Positions 62,037 through 64,000 of a stretch of DNA of 64,000 nt are shown here, piece after piece (position 1 is the stretch's first letter; each line of letters starts with the position of its first letter). The position numbers and the translations under genes were made by a program. Below the pieces are notes generated by a model. That model ran no database searches. It was not told where the DNA came from and was given only the letters and a program-made list of their open reading frames with translations. This DNA is from Planctomycetota bacterium. GTDB taxonomy: Bacteria > Planctomycetota > PLA2 > JAEUHO01. Where the stretch lies: NCBI GenBank assembly GCA_029259775.1, contig JAJDEN010000005.1, positions 1 through 64,000 on the forward strand. The letters run 5' to 3'.

Positions 62037-64000
62037 ATGACCACCTCATGCCGCCTCGTGCTCGCAGTCTGCCTTTCGTTCCTCACCCTGCTGGGAGGGC
62101 CGGCCGCGGCAGATGAGAAGGAGCCCAAGGCGGCCGCGTTCCTGCCTCACACGCCCAAGGCGTGGCTCGGGATCGCTCCCGTGGATCATCGCTCCCGTCG
62201 GCCCATCAACCCCGACCAGATATTCTCCCGCCACATGGTCGACCCGGAGTCTGCCCCGCCGCGCGAGGGTGCCGAGGTCACCGGCGAGCGCGAGGCGCCG
62301 CAGACATGGCAGGCCATCCAGGCGGATGACCAGGGCCAGGTGAAAGGCAAGATCGCGTGGGCCTACACGAAAGTCGACGCGCCGCGGGGCATGATTGCGA
62401 TGGCGTGGCTCAAGAGCGGCGGCACGCTGTTCATCAACGGTACGCCGTACGTCGGCGCGATCTACGGGGACCGCTTCGAGGTGCCGGTGCGCTTGGAGAA
62501 GGGCACCAACCACGTCTACGTGCGCGGCGTGCGGGGGGCGTTCACGCTGACGTTCTCCAAGCCGCCTGCGCGCGTGTTCCTGGCGCCGTTCCGTAGGACG
62601 ACGCCGGACGTCGTCGCCGGCGAGGGGCTCGACACGGTCGCGGCCGTGCTGCTCGTCAACGCGCAAGACAGTCTGCTCGAGTCGTTCCGCTGCAAGATCG
62701 ACGGCAACGAGTGGCTCCAGGGAACGCCGTCGCCCACCAGCATGCAGGTGGCCCCACTCAGCATGGTGCAGGTGCACCTGCCGCTGAAGACCAAGCCCGG
62801 CAAGGTCGCACCGAAGGAGACGGGCAACGTCGAGATCGGCGTCACCATCGAGGGCGTCGGTACCGCGCTGGTCCCGCTGCAGATCCGCAAGCGCGACAAG
62901 GCCGTCGTGCGGACGTTCGTTTCCAAGATCGACGACTCGGTCCAGCGCTATGGCATGCGTGAACCCCTCTCGGGGGCCGGGAAACAGCCGACGATGGGCC
63001 TGGTGCTGTCGCTCCACGGTGCCGGGGTCAATCCGCGTGGGCAGGCCAACGCCTACGGTCGCAAGAAGGACTTCTGGTTGTTCGCGGCGACCAATCGCGA
63101 TCGTTTTGGATTCGACTGGCAGGACTGGGGTCGCCTCGACGCCTACGAGGTGCTCGAAGAGGGCTTGCGCATCAGCGGCGTGCCGCGGGAGCGCGTCTAC
63201 CTCACTGGGCACTCCATGGGCGGACACGGCACGTGGCATCTGGGTGCGAACGATCCGGACGGCTTCGCGGCCATCGCACCCAGCGCCGGCTGGATCAGCT
63301 TCGACACCTACCCGGGACCGCGCCGGAAGGGCGAGTTGACCAGCATCTGGCATGCCGCCGACGGCGCGTCCTTGACGCGCAAGCTGATCGGCAACCTGAA
63401 GCAGCTGCCCACGTTCATCGTGCACGGCATGAAGGATGACAACGTCCCCTGGGCCCAGGCCCAGGAGATGGAAGCCCTGCTGACCAAGGCCGGCGCGCCG
63501 CCCAAGACGCATTATGAGAAGGACAAGAAGCACTGGTGGGATGGCTACCCCGAGCCGGGCGCTCAGTGCGTCGACTGGCCCGGCATCTTCAAGCTGTTCC
63601 GCAAGCACACCATCGCCAAGGCGCCCACGAAGATCAGCTTCAGCACCGTCGACCCCAGCGTCGATTCGCAGCATCACTGGATCTCGGTGCAACAGGTCCT
63701 CCGCTACGGGGAGAGGGCCTTCGTCGATGCGACGTGGGACCCGAAGACGGGCAAACTCGACATCACGACGAACAACGTGGGCATTCTGTATCTCGATCTG
63801 CCCGGCCCCTGCAAGCGCCTCTCGATCGATGCCTCGAGCCAGACCTTCGACGAGCCGATCACGGGGAAGCGGCGCTGGCAGCGCCGGGGCGAGACCTGGT
63901 CGGAGCTGCGCAGGGCCTACGCGGGCAAGACACCGACGGCGGGCGGCCCGTTCAAGCGCGCGTTCACGAACCGCTTCGTCATGGTGTACGGCACGACCGG
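62037..64000 (+). CDS. secreted alpha/beta hydrolase, C-terminus beyond the window
   Basis: The frame is open from ATG 62037 to the window end (654 codons). The signal peptide is MTTSCRLVLAVCLSFLTLLG, cleaved near AAA. An N-terminal beta domain (about 30-300) precedes an alpha/beta-hydrolase domain: VLSLHGAGVNPRG (oxyanion region), nucleophile Ser393 in GHSMGGHGTWH, LPTFIVHGMKDDNVPW with the acid Asp and a His in KKHWWDG. The type is prolyl-oligopeptidase/PHB-depolymerase-like. Substrate unknown; length incomplete. Confidence 0.85.
   Translation, partial: MTTSCRLVLAVCLSFLTLLGGPAAADEKEPKAAAFLPHTPKAWLGIAPVDHRSRRPINPDQIFSRHMVDPESAPPREGAEVTGEREAPQTWQAIQADDQGQVKGKIAWAYTKVDAPRGMIAMAWLKSGGTLFINGTPYVGAIYGDRFEVPVRLEKGTNHVYVRGVRGAFTLTFSKPPARVFLAPFRRTTPDVVAGEGLDTVAAVLLVNAQDSLLESFRCKIDGNEWLQGTPSPTSMQVAPLSMVQVHLPLKTKPGKVAPKETGNVEIGVTIEGVGTALVPLQIRKRDKAVVRTFVSKIDDSVQRYGMREPLSGAGKQPTMGLVLSLHGAGVNPRGQANAYGRKKDFWLFAATNRDRFGFDWQDWGRLDAYEVLEEGLRISGVPRERVYLTGHSMGGHGTWHLGANDPDGFAAIAPSAGWISFDTYPGPRRKGELTSIWHAADGASLTRKLIGNLKQLPTFIVHGMKDDNVPWAQAQEMEALLTKAGAPPKTHYEKDKKHWWDGYPEPGAQCVDWPGIFKLFRKHTIAKAPTKISFSTVDPSVDSQHHWISVQQVLRYGERAFVDATWDPKTGKLDITTNNVGILYLDLPGPCKRLSIDASSQTFDEPITGKRRWQRRGETWSELRRAYAGKTPTAGGPFKRAFTNRFVMVYGTT

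Overview
The window is GC-rich, densely coded bacterial DNA. Its content fits a member of the Planctomycetota: an ECF sigma factor beside a Pkn-type Ser/Thr kinase, several exported HEAT-repeat proteins, a secreted tricorn-type protease, secreted alpha/beta hydrolases, large exported proteins of unknown function, and multihaem and MauG-like cytochromes. This is inferred from gene content, because no rRNA gene is present.

Layout. 1-3.75 kb (minus): a fatty-acid operon rpmF-plsX-fabD-fabG-acpP-fabF without fabH, with fabF cut by the window edge. 4-8.8 kb: alaS (minus), thpR and recA (plus), with a hairpin terminator between recA and a PfkB kinase. 8.8-20.3 kb: a PfkB kinase and flippase-like membrane protein pair, three HEAT-repeat exported proteins, a five-haem cytochrome c, and two alpha/beta hydrolases. 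The central HEAT gene ends in a 106-bp tandem repeat that duplicates its last codons and its terminator.

20.4-30.0 kb: a 9.5-kb integrative element in a tRNA-Leu(CAG) gene, bounded by 63-bp att repeats (60/63 identical). All its genes lie on the minus strand: MerR-like HTH, replication organiser with internal iteron-like repeats, a protein with four zinc-knuckle units, an HTH/coiled-coil protein, HK97-fold major capsid protein, small structural proteins, an HK97-gp10-like protein, a tape-measure protein broken by an in-frame TGA, an unknown protein and a tyrosine integrase. Terminase large subunit, portal and protease are absent, so it is either a phage satellite with its own capsid and tape-measure genes or a decayed prophage. 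A 66-bp direct repeat and a MITE-like palindrome lie just outside attR.

30.6-64 kb: a MauG-like dihaem protein, a STAS protein, a membrane-anchored MutS-like protein overlapping mutM, TauE-like and MiaE-like genes, a membrane protein with an acidic His-rich tail coupled to a 2Fe-2S ferredoxin, tldD-pmbA, peptidase E, an ATP-grasp ligase, a CorC/HlyC protein, a three-gene ABC-2 exporter, ytxJ, hemB, a ROK kinase, a tricorn protease, an iodotyrosine-deiodinase-like nitroreductase, ECF sigma plus kinase, a NodU/CmcH carbamoyltransferase, two exported proteins of unknown function and a secreted hydrolase cut by the window end. Two long imperfect palindromes (42.55 and 44.12 kb) lie in intergenic DNA.
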